A stretch of 64,000 nucleotides of DNA. It comes from an uncultured Legionella sp. (GTDB lineage Bacteria; Pseudomonadota; Gammaproteobacteria; Legionellales; Legionellaceae). Under the pieces are notes generated by a model. It made no database searches and had not been told where the DNA came from. It saw nothing but the letters and a program-made list of their open reading frames with translations. The DNA lies in assembly GCA_902168255.1 (NCBI GenBank), contig CABHON010000001.1:224197-288196 (forward strand), given 5' to 3'. The translations under genes were made by a program, and so were the position numbers. Below, piece by piece: positions 46,805 to 55,932 of the stretch. Positions within the stretch are counted from its first letter, which is position 1. Each line of letters begins with the position of its first letter.

Positions 46805-47554
46805 TTAAAAATTATCTTTCAATTTTCTCAATTGAATAAAGCAGTCCAAACCCGCCTCTACTTTGCGCCCTATTTTTTCGCTGACTGAATGGACTAAAGG
46901 GGTTTCTTCACAACGAAAGAAGGGATTTGTTTTTAATTCATCTTCCATAAAAACAGGTAATGTATTATGGTGTTGTTCCCATTTATTGGATTCAGTTTCT
47001 ATTCGCTGAGAAATATATTTATTTTGCGGCTCCATAAATTGAGCAAATTTCAGGTTTTTTAACGTATATTCGTGTCCAGGATAAACTAAACAATCACTAC
47101 TTAACTGTTTTAATTGATTCAATGAATTAAACATAGCTTCAAAATCTCCCGTAAATACTCGCCCACATCCCGCTGCAAAAAGGGTATCTCCACAAAATAA
47201 ATGATGTTTTCCTTCTGCTTCAATAAGATAACAGACACTTTTATCCGTATGTCCTGGTGTAAATAATACTTGGCAAGTGAACCTATCAAACAGTAAAAAT
47301 GTTTCTTCTTGATGATTCGCTATTGGGCACTTTCCATACACCGGTACTTTAGTATATTTTAATAATTCCTGTAATCCATTCACGTGATCCCAATGATCAT
47401 GCGTTAATAAAATTGCTTTCAAACTTAATTTTTTATCACGTAAATAGGCAATAATTGTAGAAGCCTCGCCTGGATCAATAACAACAATATCCTTATCTTT
47501 TTGAATAAACCACATATAGTTATCGGAAAAAGCCTTAAAACAATCAATCTTCAT
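46805..47554 (-). CDS. gloB: Hydroxyacylglutathione hydrolase (glyoxalase II)
   Basis: The 249-residue metallo-beta-lactamase-fold enzyme has the THDHWDHVNG motif (51-60), LFTPGHTDKSVCYLI, FCGDTLFAAGCGRVFTG and VYPGHEYTLKNLKFA. It hydrolyses S-lactoylglutathione in methylglyoxal detoxification. Its stop lies 2 bp from the convergent gene at 45666-46802. The DUF4143 ATPase gene is 9 bp upstream on the same strand. Confidence 0.94.
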   Translation of the reverse strand: MKIDCFKAFSDNYMWFIQKDKDIVVIDPGEASTIIAYLRDKKLSLKAILLTHDHWDHVNGLQELLKYTKVPVYGKCPIANHQEETFLLFDRFTCQVLFTPGHTDKSVCYLIEAEGKHHLFCGDTLFAAGCGRVFTGDFEAMFNSLNQLKQLSSDCLVYPGHEYTLKNLKFAQFMEPQNKYISQRIETESNKWEQHHNTLPVFMEDELKTNPFFRCEETPLVHSVSEKIGRKVEAGLDCFIQLRKLKDNF

Positions 47555-47563
47555 GGATATGCC

Positions 47564-48871
47564 CTACAAAAAATTTCTTATTCTTTCTAATAGATACAAA
47601 GGACAGTTTAGTATTTTTCCATCTTTTCTCAAATTCATTGGAGAACTGCGCAGTAATAGATTAGGCATGTATTTTTGATCATAAACTTGCAAGCTTTTTT
47701 TCTTATTAGTATTACCTGATTTAATTTCTAATGGAAAAATATTATTGTTCCAGGAAAAAACAAAATCAACTTCTGCTTTTCCTTCACTACTCCAATAATA
47801 TAAATTATCATTAATATTAATAGTCATGAGCTGTTGAGCAACAAAATTTTCAACAAATGAACCCTTAAACTCAACAAAATAATCATTATCACCAAGCAGT
47901 ACTTTTGATGAAAGGGAAGTCATTGCCCCTAATAATCCTACATCAAGCAAATAAGTTTTAAAGAACTCAAAATGCGCATGGGCTTTCAGCGGTATTTGCG
48001 GGATAGAAACATTTATTACTTTGTACAAAAGCCCTGCTTCGAGTAACCATTGAATAGCCGATTCAAATTCTTTAGCTCGTGCACCTTTACGTATAATTGA
48101 ATAAATAAATTTCTTATTTTCTTTGGCTAACTGGCTCGGAATAATTTCCCATACTTGATGAATTTTCATAATCATTTCCGGAGGGGCATGCTTTGAAAAA
48201 TCTAATGTATAAGCTCTTAAAATATCTAATTGAATTTCTCTTACCTTGCCCAAATTTCTAGTTTCAACCCAACTTTTTACTACTTCAGGCATTCCACCAA
48301 TATAAAAATAATGTTTTACATAATCTATTAGTTTTTCATGCAAGACTGTAGGTAATGGTTCGATTGTATTTAATGACAAAAGATAGTTTTTTAATGCATT
48401 TTCATCAATTGCATCAAGAAATTCCATAAAGCTCATGGGAGGCAAACTTAGAAAATTTACTTTACCTACAGGAAATCCCCGTATATTTGATAGCTTTACC
48501 CCAAGTAGAGAGCCTGCGGCACAAACATGATATTCATTAGCTTTTTCGTTAAAATATTTTAAACTAATTAAAGCATTGGGACATTCTTGAATTTCATCAA
48601 AAAAAATAAGTGTCTTATTTGGAAAGATCGTTTGATGAGTAACAATAGATAAAACTTCAATAAGCCTTGCTGGTGATAAATCTTTTTCAAATAAAGTTTT
48701 TAATGTAGGTTCATCCTCAAAATTTAAATAAACACAGTTTTCATAAAAGGCCTTAGCAAACGCCTGTAAAATATAAGTTTTTCCTACTTGTCGCGCACCC
48801 ATTAAGATAAGAGGCTTTCGATCTGCTGCATTTTTCCACTGTTGTAGGTCATCAAAAATAGAACGTTTCAT
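47564..48871 (-). CDS. AAA ATPase with DUF4143 domain
   Basis: The 435-residue protein has an AAA_14 ATPase domain with Walker A GARQVGKT (25-32), Walker B LIFFDEIQECPNALISLKYF and an AAGSLLGVKLS sensor region. A DUF4143 domain follows (about 195-400), including a nuclease-like VDFVFSWNNNIFPLEIKSG strand. The biological role of this widespread family is unknown. Two palindromic repeats lie directly upstream at 48903-48958. gloB follows on the same strand. Confidence 0.9.
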   Translation of the reverse strand: MKRSIFDDLQQWKNAADRKPLILMGARQVGKTYILQAFAKAFYENCVYLNFEDEPTLKTLFEKDLSPARLIEVLSIVTHQTIFPNKTLIFFDEIQECPNALISLKYFNEKANEYHVCAAGSLLGVKLSNIRGFPVGKVNFLSLPPMSFMEFLDAIDENALKNYLLSLNTIEPLPTVLHEKLIDYVKHYFYIGGMPEVVKSWVETRNLGKVREIQLDILRAYTLDFSKHAPPEMIMKIHQVWEIIPSQLAKENKKFIYSIIRKGARAKEFESAIQWLLEAGLLYKVINVSIPQIPLKAHAHFEFFKTYLLDVGLLGAMTSLSSKVLLGDNDYFVEFKGSFVENFVAQQLMTININDNLYYWSSEGKAEVDFVFSWNNNIFPLEIKSGNTNKKKSLQVYDQKYMPNLLLRSSPMNLRKDGKILNCPLYLLERIRNFL

Positions 48872-48902
48872 GAGAATATTATACTATATCCATGGAAGAT
48901 TT

Positions 48903-48958
48903 ACACTTTTTGGAACCAAAAAGTGTGGAAACTCACACTTTTTGGTTCTAAAAAGTGT
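48903..48958. repeat. Two 24-bp palindromes at 32-bp period
   Basis: ACACTTTTTGG and CCAAAAAGTGT arms separated by 2 nt occupy 48903-48926. The second copy at 48935-48958 has one change in the right arm. They sit 32-87 bp upstream of the DUF4143 ATPase start, spaced by about three helical turns. This suits a binding array for a dimeric or multimeric regulator, possibly the ATPase itself. Confidence 0.85.
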
Positions 48959-48974
48959 TTTTATATTTAAAGCG

Positions 48975-49274
48975 CTACCTATTGGTTTGTACCGTCCAAC
49001 AAACTAGATGCCCAGGTTTTATAAAATTAGCTATATTATTAGTCGCTTGTAAAATTTTTTCTGGGTTATCAAAAAACTCAATTGCTAAAGGCAAATTTAA
49101 TGATAAATCCATAAAAGATGAAGTTCGAATACCATCTTCCCCATATCCATTTATGGCACGAAAAACACTAGCCCCACGAATATTATCATTTTTTAAAGAT
49201 TCAAAAATCTTTTCCAAGAGATCATCATTTTCCATTATATATACTCGAACAAATGTAACTAGTTCCCACTTCAT
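48975..49274 (-). CDS. DUF190 protein next to crcB
   Basis: The 99-residue product has the DUF190 pattern (LLEKIFESLKNDNIRGASVFRAINGYGEDG, LSLNLPLAIEFFDNPEKI), related to PII-like proteins. DUF190 genes are common partners of crcB fluoride channels. Its ATG overlaps the crcB stop (ATGA). Its 3' end lies just before the DUF4143 palindromes. Confidence 0.88.
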   Translation of the reverse strand: MKWELVTFVRVYIMENDDLLEKIFESLKNDNIRGASVFRAINGYGEDGIRTSSFMDLSLNLPLAIEFFDNPEKILQATNNIANFIKPGHLVCWTVQTNR

Positions 49275-49648
49275 AATTGCCTCGCTAATAATGCACCAAC
49301 ACCTGCCAATAAAAGACCGGCTATAATGCTAATAACAATATTTAATAATGCACGGAATATTTCTCCGCTTTCAAAGAGATTTAAAGTTTCAACCGAAAGA
49401 CTAGAAAAGGTAGTAAATCCACCCAAAAAACCAATAATGAGTAAAGCACGGAGAGAAGCTGCCAAGCCATCAAAACGTTCTAGTAATAATGTAGCAAGGA
49501 ATCCAGCTAGAAATGAGCCTATTGTATTAACCGCTAAGGTACCATAGGGAAAATTTTTGCCAATGAGATTGTAGACACTTGTGGATAATAAGTATCGAGA
49601 TATGCCGCCTAGCGCACTACCTAATCCAATTAATAGGATTTGGAGCAT
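49271..49648 (-). CDS. crcB: Fluoride ion channel CrcB
   Basis: The 125-residue protein has four membrane helices with GSALGGISRYLLST, FPYGTLAVNTIGSFLAGF (conserved Asn of the pore) and GFLGGFTTFSSLSVE (Phe box). It exports fluoride as a dual-topology dimer. The ATG at 49646-49648 follows AAGGTG; an earlier start would lack a ribosome binding site. No fluoride riboswitch is visible upstream. Confidence 0.93.
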   Translation of the reverse strand: MLQILLIGLGSALGGISRYLLSTSVYNLIGKNFPYGTLAVNTIGSFLAGFLATLLLERFDGLAASLRALLIIGFLGGFTTFSSLSVETLNLFESGEIFRALLNIVISIIAGLLLAGVGALLARQL

Positions 49649-49673
49649 TGTTATTTCACCTTTTTTATAGAAT

Positions 49674-49800
49674 GGGTACAAGACCCTCGCTTCACTTCGT
49701 CAGTTCCACCCCTTTATACAAACACAAAGATCTGCTGTAAGGGCGAACGGTGTTCACCCTCCGGGATTACCCACAATCTACATCAATAGCACCAAAGGGG
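49674..49800. repeat. Region of palindromic repeat fragments
   Basis: The 49682-49974 gap has no gene but holds hairpins: GGGT/ACCC at 49674-49686, and GGGCGAAC (49741-49748) facing GTTCACCC (49752-49759) within a GTAAGGG...TTACCC frame. These look like decayed members of GTAG-type repeat families. Confidence 0.5.
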
Positions 49801-49974
49801 CAAGTCAGGAGGTAGGATCATCTAAAAATTGTTATGGTCTTTTTTGCAACAGAAACGTATATCGCCTTATTAATCCTTTCTATAAATTTGTCCTAAATGC
49901 ATAACTAATAAAACAAAAATTTACCTGGCTAATCAAAAAAATGATTTGAAAAAAGTGAAAAATAGGAGGAAACT

Positions 49975-50568
49975 GTGCCTCTTCTGATGATATTGGAGTA
50001 TATAGTTATGCCTAACTTATCTATTCGCCACATAACTGAACAAGATATTAATTTAATCGTAAATTATTGGCATCAGTGTAGTCCTGACGATTTTTTAAGA
50101 ATGGGCGTTGATATAAATAAACTTCCTTCTTTTGAAGATTTTGCGTTACATTTGGCCAAAACATGTCAACTACCACCTACTGAATCAGGACTTTCTTATC
50201 GTATCTGGATGATAGATAATAAGCCTGTCGGTTATAGTATTTTAAAAAATATTAGAGTAGACGTTATTGCTGATATTCATTTGCATTTATTTGAGTCAAC
50301 TTTTCGTGGACATGGCTACGGAAAAACATTGTTCTGTTTGAGTGTTTTAGATTTTTATCGAGAATTTAATTTGAAAATTATTTTGTGCGAGCCAGCTTCC
50401 TCTAATCCTATGCCAAATCGCATGCTTGAAAAAATTGGCTTTGAAAAATGGAAAACGTATATCAGCACGCCTGCCGCAGTAGCCTTAACCGGTGAGGTGA
50501 ATTGTTATCTCATTAGTGCTGAGAAAGCAGCGATATTTTTGAGTCGAATAGATCCTAATACTCATTAA
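49975..50568 (+). CDS. GNAT-family N-acetyltransferase
   Basis: The protein has a GNAT fold: LSIRHITEQDINLIVNYW, a VGYSILKNIRVDVIADIHLHLF strand pair, and FRGHGYGKTLFCLSVLDFY as the acetyl-CoA loop. The substrate is unknown. A strong AGGAGG lies 5 nt before the GTG at 49975 (197 residues). An in-frame ATG at 50008 with GGAG upstream would give 186 residues and fits the domain start better, so the start is uncertain. The last 14 bp overlap the convergent gene. Confidence 0.8.
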   Translation: MPLLMILEYIVMPNLSIRHITEQDINLIVNYWHQCSPDDFLRMGVDINKLPSFEDFALHLAKTCQLPPTESGLSYRIWMIDNKPVGYSILKNIRVDVIADIHLHLFESTFRGHGYGKTLFCLSVLDFYREFNLKIILCEPASSNPMPNRMLEKIGFEKWKTYISTPAAVALTGEVNCYLISAEKAAIFLSRIDPNTH

Positions 50569-51004
50569 ACCATTTTCGGACAGTTTCTTCGCCAAGACGG
50601 TCGTAAATGTAGGAAAGATAATTTTCTAAATCTTTTTCATATTGTTCAGGTGAAGGAGTTTCACTTTCATCGGTGGTGGGAGAGTGATGGATAAAATGGC
50701 CAAAATAATGTTCACAAAAATCCATATATTCTTGGGTGAATAAAAGAAACGTATGCCACATATCATCAATTTCTTTCATTTCTTCGTGGATGGCTGCTTG
50801 AAAATTCAAAACAGTAAAGGCTTTATTATTATCATGAGCGATTTTTTGTTCTAATTTGTGCTGTTGACTTAGCCAAAAGAACTTCAACAATTCTTGAAGC
50901 GCTTCTTCCGCTTTTAATTGATTATTAGGATAATCTTTTTCATAACGTTTCAATATATGTGGATTGGTGTATGTTAATAATATCGAAAGTTCTGGCTGTT
51001 TCAT
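50555..51004 (-). CDS. Unknown protein, GRDP-like helical domain
   Basis: The 149-residue protein has an IDDMWHTFLLFTQEYMDFCEHYFGHFIHH segment resembling glycine-rich-domain (GRDP) proteins, whose conserved WHTHM-type His residues have no established role. The start at ATG 51002-51004 follows AAGGTG. It ends with a helical ETVRKWFNEY. Its function is not known. It lies downstream of the tandem peptide genes on the same strand. Confidence 0.72.
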   Translation of the reverse strand: MKQPELSILLTYTNPHILKRYEKDYPNNQLKAEEALQELLKFFWLSQQHKLEQKIAHDNNKAFTVLNFQAAIHEEMKEIDDMWHTFLLFTQEYMDFCEHYFGHFIHHSPTTDESETPSPEQYEKDLENYLSYIYDRLGEETVRKWFNEY

Positions 51005-51027
51005 TTTATCACCTTTGCACACTTGCC

Positions 51028-51092
51028 CTTGGTCATAAAAAGAGAATGTTGAGAGGGAAATCCCCTTTTCGAACTCTCAGACTATGACCAAG
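51028..51092 (-). terminator. Long rod-like hairpin after the peptide genes
   Basis: CTTGGTCATA (51028-51037) pairs with TATGACCAAG (51083-51092). TGAGAG (51050-51055) pairs with CTCTCA (51074-51079), and a GGG/CCC pair lies inside. On the minus strand it comes right after the downstream peptide gene and before the GRDP-like gene, so it may terminate the peptide transcripts. Confidence 0.65.
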
Positions 51093-51106
51093 TACAGCAC
51101 ACTAAC

Positions 51107-51178
51107 TTAGAAACACAGTCTAGCTTTGTTAGATTGCATTTTACGATTCAAAATTTTTTGAATCAATTGTTGTTTCAT
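51107..51178 (-). CDS. 23-residue cationic peptide, tandem copy 1
   Basis: The 24-codon frame starts at ATG 51176-51178 with AGGTG 7-8 nt upstream and encodes MKQQLIQKILNRKMQSNKAR followed by LCF. The peptide has six or so basic residues, a hydrophobic-basic amphipathic pattern and one Cys. It is nearly identical to the product at 51315-51389. An in-frame stop a few codons upstream rules out a long N-terminal extension. The function is unknown. A toxin-like, signalling or leader peptide are possibilities. Confidence 0.7.
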   Translation of the reverse strand: MKQQLIQKILNRKMQSNKARLCF

Positions 51179-51214
51179 TTTTTTCACCTCTTTATACACT
51201 CGTTGATTCATCAC

Positions 51215-51465
51215 CTACATTTAAGGCCGCCTTCAGCAAAACCACTTCTTATTAAGGAGTTATAGATGATTCATTTATATAGAAATAGACTTCGATGAAC
51301 TTTAAATACAGAGCCTAGTTAAAACACAGTCTAGCTTTGTTAGATTGCATTTTACGAATTAGAATTTTTTGTATTAATTGGTGTTTCATTTTATTCACCT
51401 TTAAGTAAGGTATTAATCTACCATCTACATTCAAGATTATCTCCGTGAAGGAGCCGTAGATGATT
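51215..51465 (-). promoter_or_regulatory. Duplicated leader of the peptide genes
   Basis: Each peptide gene has a similar leader. CTACATTTAAG lies at 51215-51225 and CTACATTCAAG at 51425-51435, with AAGGAG (51254; 51448) and TAGATGATT (51263; 51457) further upstream on the minus strand. Within each leader the TAGATGA/TCAyCTA-type segments are complementary, so a leader hairpin is conserved although its loop length differs (the copies are 194-211 bp apart at different landmarks). No other gene is seen in 51390-51573. Confidence 0.55.
51315..51389 (-). CDS. 24-residue cationic peptide, tandem copy 2
   Basis: The frame from ATG 51387-51389, with AAGGTG upstream, encodes MKHQLIQKILIRKMQSNKAR followed by LCFN. 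It differs from copy 1 by two substitutions and one extra residue. The open frame continues upstream of this ATG, but only the part from the ATG is shared with copy 1, as is the ribosome binding site. Upstream, CTACATTYAAG and AAGGAG...TAGATGATT are also shared, so leader and gene were duplicated together. Confidence 0.7.
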   Translation of the reverse strand: MKHQLIQKILIRKMQSNKARLCFN

Positions 51466-51573
51466 TGTTTCATTACACTTATAAATATAGCAAAAATTAT
51501 TAAATTTGCACGAATTTCACCTGGGTTCATCAAAGGAACACAATTATCTCATAGGTGCAAATATTATTTGCAC

Positions 51574-52092
51574 CTACTTATACTTCTCTAACACTTCATC
51601 TAAATTGTCGAGTGTTAGATTTTCGTGATATTCTTTATCGATTTGAGCAACAGGTCCACCAACACATGCACCTAAACACTCTACTTCACGTAAAGTAAAT
51701 TGCTTATCTTCTGTCGTTCCACCAACAGCAACATTTAATTTTTGGCATAAACCTTTAACAATTTCATCGGAGCCACGCAGTTTACAAGAAAAACTGCGGC
51801 ACACGCCAATAGTATGCTTTCCACCTGGTTGGAGGCGGTACATTGAATAAAATGTAGCGACTTCATAAACTGCAATAGGAGGCATTTGCAAATAGTTTGC
51901 TACTGCATTCATTAAAGGTTCAGATAAATATCCATGTTCTTCTTGTGCCAACATAAGTGCACGCATAACTGCTGAACGACGTTGTTCTTCAGGATACTTA
52001 GCAATCCAGTGATCAACTTCTGCTAAACGCTCGGAATTTAACCAATTGGCTAAATTTAATGAATTTTCTATTGATGCCATATTTTTAGACAA
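51574..52092 (-). CDS. nuoE: NADH-quinone oxidoreductase subunit E
   Basis: The 172-residue subunit carries the [2Fe-2S] ligands in GVCRSFSCKLRG and VECLGACVGGPVAQI, plus the helical N-terminus (DHWIAKYPEEQRRSAVMRAL). It belongs to the NADH-oxidising arm of Complex I with NuoF and NuoG. Its start overlaps the aldehyde dehydrogenase gene by 8 bp. nuoF does not follow; instead there is the tandem peptide region. Confidence 0.95.
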   Translation of the reverse strand: MSKNMASIENSLNLANWLNSERLAEVDHWIAKYPEEQRRSAVMRALMLAQEEHGYLSEPLMNAVANYLQMPPIAVYEVATFYSMYRLQPGGKHTIGVCRSFSCKLRGSDEIVKGLCQKLNVAVGGTTEDKQFTLREVECLGACVGGPVAQIDKEYHENLTLDNLDEVLEKYK

Positions 52093-53446
52093 TACCTACT
52101 GTTTTAATATGTGTAAATTCTCGAAGGCCTGCGGTTCCTAATTCATATCCTAATCCAGACATTTTAATGCCGCCAAAAGGCAATCTTGGATCGGAAGAAA
52201 CCGTGCCATTAACAAAACATGCCCCTGCTTCAATACAGTGAGCAGCGATATATTCGCCTCGTTTAATATCTTTTGTAAATAATCCTGCGCCTAACCCATA
52301 AGAGGATGTATTCGCTAATTGAAGTGCCTCTTCTTCATCTTTGGCACGGATAAGAATAATAACCGGACCAAATACTTCTTCATCAAAGGCTATATTACCT
52401 GGTTTAACATTCTCTATAACCGTGGCAGGATAATAAAAACCTTTCTTTGAGGGAACTTCACCACCCGCTAATAAAGTTGCACCTTGTTCAACACTTTCTT
52501 TAACTTGCTTTACTACTGAATCTCGCAAATCTTTACGAGCCATAGGACCTAATGCTGTATCTTCATTTAAGGGATCACCGTAAGCGTATGATTTAATGTT
52601 TTCTAACACTTGAGAGCGAAAGGCTTCATAAACAGAATCGACGATAATAAGCCTTTTAGGAGCAATACATACTTGTCCTGCATTCGCTAATCGTGCTTGA
52701 ACGCATAATTTGGCTGCCATCGAAATATCTGCATCAGATAGAATCACATAAGGATCACTGCCACCTAATTCGAGGACATATTTTTTCATGGCTTGCGCTG
52801 CATATTTAGCTACTGATTTTCCCGCTCGCACACTTCCGGTTAGTGTAACGCCAGCAATTTGACTATGTCCTATTAGTTCTGAAACACGCTGCTCATCTAA
52901 TATAACGCTTCTAAATACAGTCATCGGTGCAATTTCAGACCATAATGCTTCAATGGCCAAAGAGGCACCTGTAGAAATGGGCGCATGTTTCAATAAGAAT
53001 ACATTTCCCGCCATCATGCTAGTCGTCATGGCGCGAAAGACCTGCCAAAAAGGATAATTCCATGGCATTATTCCTAAAATAATGCCAATTGGCTGGTAAT
53101 AAAGCGTACTTTTTTTAAGCGACGTTTGAATTGTTTCTGGCTTCAAAAATTTTTCAGCATTAGTGGCAAAATATTCACAAGCCCATGCACATTTTTCAAT
53201 TTCAGCACGTGCTAAACGAGCAGGCTTTCCCATTTCAAGCGTGATTAATTCTGCATACTCATCTTTTCTTTCTAAAAGTTTTTTGCCTAATGCTAAGAAA
53301 TATTTGCCCCGCTCATCAAAAGATAATGCTCGCCATTGCTTCCATCCATGGTGAAGAGACTCTAACCGAGCATTGACTTCATGAGGTGTATGCAGTTGAT
53401 ATTCTTGAATGACTTCTTCTGTTGCTGGATTTATTGTTTTTATCAT
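52085..53446 (-). CDS. NAD(P)-dependent aldehyde dehydrogenase inside nuo cluster
   Basis: The 453-residue ALDH has TLEMGKP, PWNYPFWQVFRA, VTLTGSVRAGKSVAKYA, YVLELGGSDPYVIL (catalytic Glu), NAGQVCIAPKRLII (catalytic Cys) and EVFGPVIILI. It resembles succinate-semialdehyde dehydrogenases (Sad/GabD type). It lies between nuoD and nuoE, overlapping nuoE by 8 bp and 25 bp after nuoD, so it is probably part of the nuo transcript. GAGGTATTT precedes the ATG. Confidence 0.92.
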   Translation of the reverse strand: MIKTINPATEEVIQEYQLHTPHEVNARLESLHHGWKQWRALSFDERGKYFLALGKKLLERKDEYAELITLEMGKPARLARAEIEKCAWACEYFATNAEKFLKPETIQTSLKKSTLYYQPIGIILGIMPWNYPFWQVFRAMTTSMMAGNVFLLKHAPISTGASLAIEALWSEIAPMTVFRSVILDEQRVSELIGHSQIAGVTLTGSVRAGKSVAKYAAQAMKKYVLELGGSDPYVILSDADISMAAKLCVQARLANAGQVCIAPKRLIIVDSVYEAFRSQVLENIKSYAYGDPLNEDTALGPMARKDLRDSVVKQVKESVEQGATLLAGGEVPSKKGFYYPATVIENVKPGNIAFDEEVFGPVIILIRAKDEEEALQLANTSSYGLGAGLFTKDIKRGEYIAAHCIEAGACFVNGTVSSDPRLPFGGIKMSGLGYELGTAGLREFTHIKTVGIV

Positions 53447-53471
53447 AAATACCTCACTGAAGTTTGCTCAA

Positions 53472-54722
53472 CTAACGATCAATTTCACCAAATACAATAT
53501 CTTGGCTCGCTAAAATAGCAACACCGTCGGCAAGCATATGACCTGAAACCATTTCTTCAAAGGCTGCCAAATGAGAAAAACCTGGCGCACGAATTTTTAC
53601 TCGGTACGGTTTATTCGCGCCATCAGAGATCATGTATATACCAAACTCACCTTTTGGTGCTTCAACAGCAGAGTATACTTCACCCTCTGGAACACAATAC
53701 CCTTCAGTAAATAGTTTAAAGTGATGAATCAATGCTTCCATATCATGCTTCATTATAGCACGTTTTGGCGGCACAATTTTATGATCAATGATTGAAACAG
53801 GTCCTGGATTTTTACGGAGCCATTCAACACATTGTCGTATAATTCGATTTGACTGGCGCATTTCTTCAACACGCACTAAATAGCGATCATAACAATCGCC
53901 TTTCGTACCAATAGGAATATCGAAATCCACTTTGTCATACGCTGCGTATGGTTGTTGCTTACGTAGATCCCAAGCAATTCCAGAGCCCCTTAACATAGGA
54001 CCAGTAAACCCTAATGCACGTGCACGCTCTGGCGATACAATACCAATATCCACCGTACGTTGCTTCCAAATACGATTATCGGTTAACAAGGTTTCATATT
54101 CATCAACATAGCCCGGAAAACGTTCCGTAAATGCCCAAATAAAATCAAGCAAAGAACCTTCACGGTGTTCATTCATTTTTTCTACTTCTCGGGCATTGTG
54201 CCATCGAGAAACAGAATACTTTGGCATACTGTCAGGAAGATCACGGGCCACACCACCAGGACGATAATATGTCGCATGCATTCGTGCACCAGAAACAGCT
54301 TCGTAGCAATCAAATAGATCTTCTCTCTCACGGAAACAATACAAGAAAACAGTCATCGCACCAATATCAAGTGCTGTTGCACCTAACCATAACAAATGGT
54401 TCAAAATACGCGTAATTTCATCGAACATGGTTCGAATATATTGGGCACGAATAGGTGCTTCAATGCCTAATAATTTTTCAATAGCCAGAACATAAGCATG
54501 TTCATTACACATCATAGAAACATAATCTAAACGATCCATATATCCAATGCTTTGATTATATGGCTTTGTTTCAACAAGTTTTTCTGTTGCCCGATGCAAT
54601 AATCCAATATGTGGATCAGCTTTAACAACTGTCTCACCATCTAATTCAAGTACGAGGCGTAATACACCATGTGCAGAAGGATGTTGTGGGCCAAAATTTA
54701 AGGTGTAATTTTTAATTTCCAC
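53472..54722 (-). CDS. nuoD: NADH-quinone oxidoreductase subunit D
   Basis: The 416-residue 49-kDa subunit has [31 protein letters not shown], and the C-terminal [22 protein letters not shown] ending. It lines the quinone site of Complex I. The start is GTG with GAGGAGG upstream and overlaps nuoC by 11 bp. It is not fused to nuoC. Confidence 0.97.
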   Translation of the reverse strand: MEIKNYTLNFGPQHPSAHGVLRLVLELDGETVVKADPHIGLLHRATEKLVETKPYNQSIGYMDRLDYVSMMCNEHAYVLAIEKLLGIEAPIRAQYIRTMFDEITRILNHLLWLGATALDIGAMTVFLYCFREREDLFDCYEAVSGARMHATYYRPGGVARDLPDSMPKYSVSRWHNAREVEKMNEHREGSLLDFIWAFTERFPGYVDEYETLLTDNRIWKQRTVDIGIVSPERARALGFTGPMLRGSGIAWDLRKQQPYAAYDKVDFDIPIGTKGDCYDRYLVRVEEMRQSNRIIRQCVEWLRKNPGPVSIIDHKIVPPKRAIMKHDMEALIHHFKLFTEGYCVPEGEVYSAVEAPKGEFGIYMISDGANKPYRVKIRAPGFSHLAAFEEMVSGHMLADGVAILASQDIVFGEIDR

Positions 54723-55392
54723 TTGAGGAAGCCTCCTCTTTTTGTTTTACTTCTTGAATCATTCGTCGCGTTTTAGGCACTAATGTTCTTGGCTGAATAT
54801 CAACAGGCATGTTAACCACTCGTCCTGTATTAGCATCATAACGTACTTCTACATGTCCACTTAATGGAAAATCTTTACGGAATGGATAACCAATGAAGCC
54901 ATAATCTGTCAGAATGCGTCTTAAATCAGGATGGCCCTTAAATAAAATACCGTAGAGGTCATACGCTTCACGCTCAAACCAACTTGCCGCAGGCCAAATA
55001 TCTGAAACTGAATCAACAATTAAATGTTCTTCTTCTAGAAAGACACGCACACGTACACGTTGATTTAAAACGGTAGATAATAAGTGATAAACCACAGCAA
55101 AACGTGAGGGTTGTTGAAAGCTTGGAGGAGGTGCCTCTTTTTCAACGCCTCGACTAAATCCTGTTTCAGTAACATTGCGCGTTTCCCATTCCACGGTGCC
55201 ATAATCGAGATAATCTACACCACAGACATCAATTAGCATATCAAATTGGAAAGCTGAATCTTGCTTTAATTCTTTGCATAATGCATGAAGATAAACAGGT
55301 GTTGTTTCTAATGTCACTTCCTGTTCACATCCGATAATTAAGGAAGTTAATGCACTTCCTAATTTTTCTTTTAGATTTGCTGCTAAGTTCAT
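54712..55392 (-). CDS. nuoC: NADH-quinone oxidoreductase subunit C
   Basis: The 226-residue 30-kDa subunit has [16 protein letters not shown] N-terminal strands, the [52 protein letters not shown] signature, and a charged C-terminal tail. It is part of the peripheral arm. It starts 3 bp after nuoB and its 3' end overlaps nuoD. Confidence 0.97.
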   Translation of the reverse strand: MNLAANLKEKLGSALTSLIIGCEQEVTLETTPVYLHALCKELKQDSAFQFDMLIDVCGVDYLDYGTVEWETRNVTETGFSRGVEKEAPPPSFQQPSRFAVVYHLLSTVLNQRVRVRVFLEEEHLIVDSVSDIWPAASWFEREAYDLYGILFKGHPDLRRILTDYGFIGYPFRKDFPLSGHVEVRYDANTGRVVNMPVDIQPRTLVPKTRRMIQEVKQKEEASSSGN

Positions 55393-55395
55393 AAG

Positions 55396-55932
55396 TTAAA
55401 ATCTTTCAATAACATTAGTATTTTTGATTTTATTCTGCAATTGAATAATACCGTAAAGTAGCGCTTCTGCTGTTGGGGGACATCCAGGAACATACACATC
55501 CACTGGTACAATACGATCACAACCGCGGACTACTGAATAAGAATAATGGTAATATCCTCCACCATTCGCGCAAGATCCCATTGAAATTACCCAGCGTGGT
55601 TCGGCCATTTGGTCATACACTTTACGTAAAGCGGGTGCCATTTTGTTACATAAAGTTCCTGCCACAATCATCACATCAGATTGACGAGGACTTGGTCTGA
55701 ATACGATACCAAATCTATCTAGGTCATAACGTGATGCACCAGTATGCATCATTTCAACCGCACAACATGCTAAACCAAAGGTCATCGGCCACATCGCCCC
55801 TCCACGCGCCCATCCTACGAGCTTATCGAGTGAAGCTAATACGAAACCTCGGTTTTGTAAGTTCTCAAATTCTTTCATGCCCAATCCCTGTTCCTTAATA
55901 ATTCCGGGGGCATTTGACGAAGTTATTCCCAT
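55396..55932 (-). CDS. nuoB: NADH-quinone oxidoreductase subunit B
   Basis: The 178-residue PSST subunit holds ligands of cluster N2: the tandem Cys in [62 protein letters not shown]. The ATG at 55930-55932 is chosen because AGGAG lies 8 nt upstream; an ATG seven codons earlier has no site. It overlaps nuoA by 10 bp. Confidence 0.96.
   Translation of the reverse strand: MGITSSNAPGIIKEQGLGMKEFENLQNRGFVLASLDKLVGWARGGAMWPMTFGLACCAVEMMHTGASRYDLDRFGIVFRPSPRQSDVMIVAGTLCNKMAPALRKVYDQMAEPRWVISMGSCANGGGYYHYSYSVVRGCDRIVPVDVYVPGCPPTAEALLYGIIQLQNKIKNTNVIERF

Noticed and set aside
49649..49974. Fluoride riboswitch before crcB
   Set aside because: No match to the conserved pseudoknot pattern could be seen; the region is filled with palindromic repeat fragments.
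51315..51533. A 72-residue gene including the second small peptide as its C-terminus
   Set aside because: Only the last 24 codons are shared with the paralogue, each copy has its own ribosome binding site at that ATG, and the first copy has a stop upstream.
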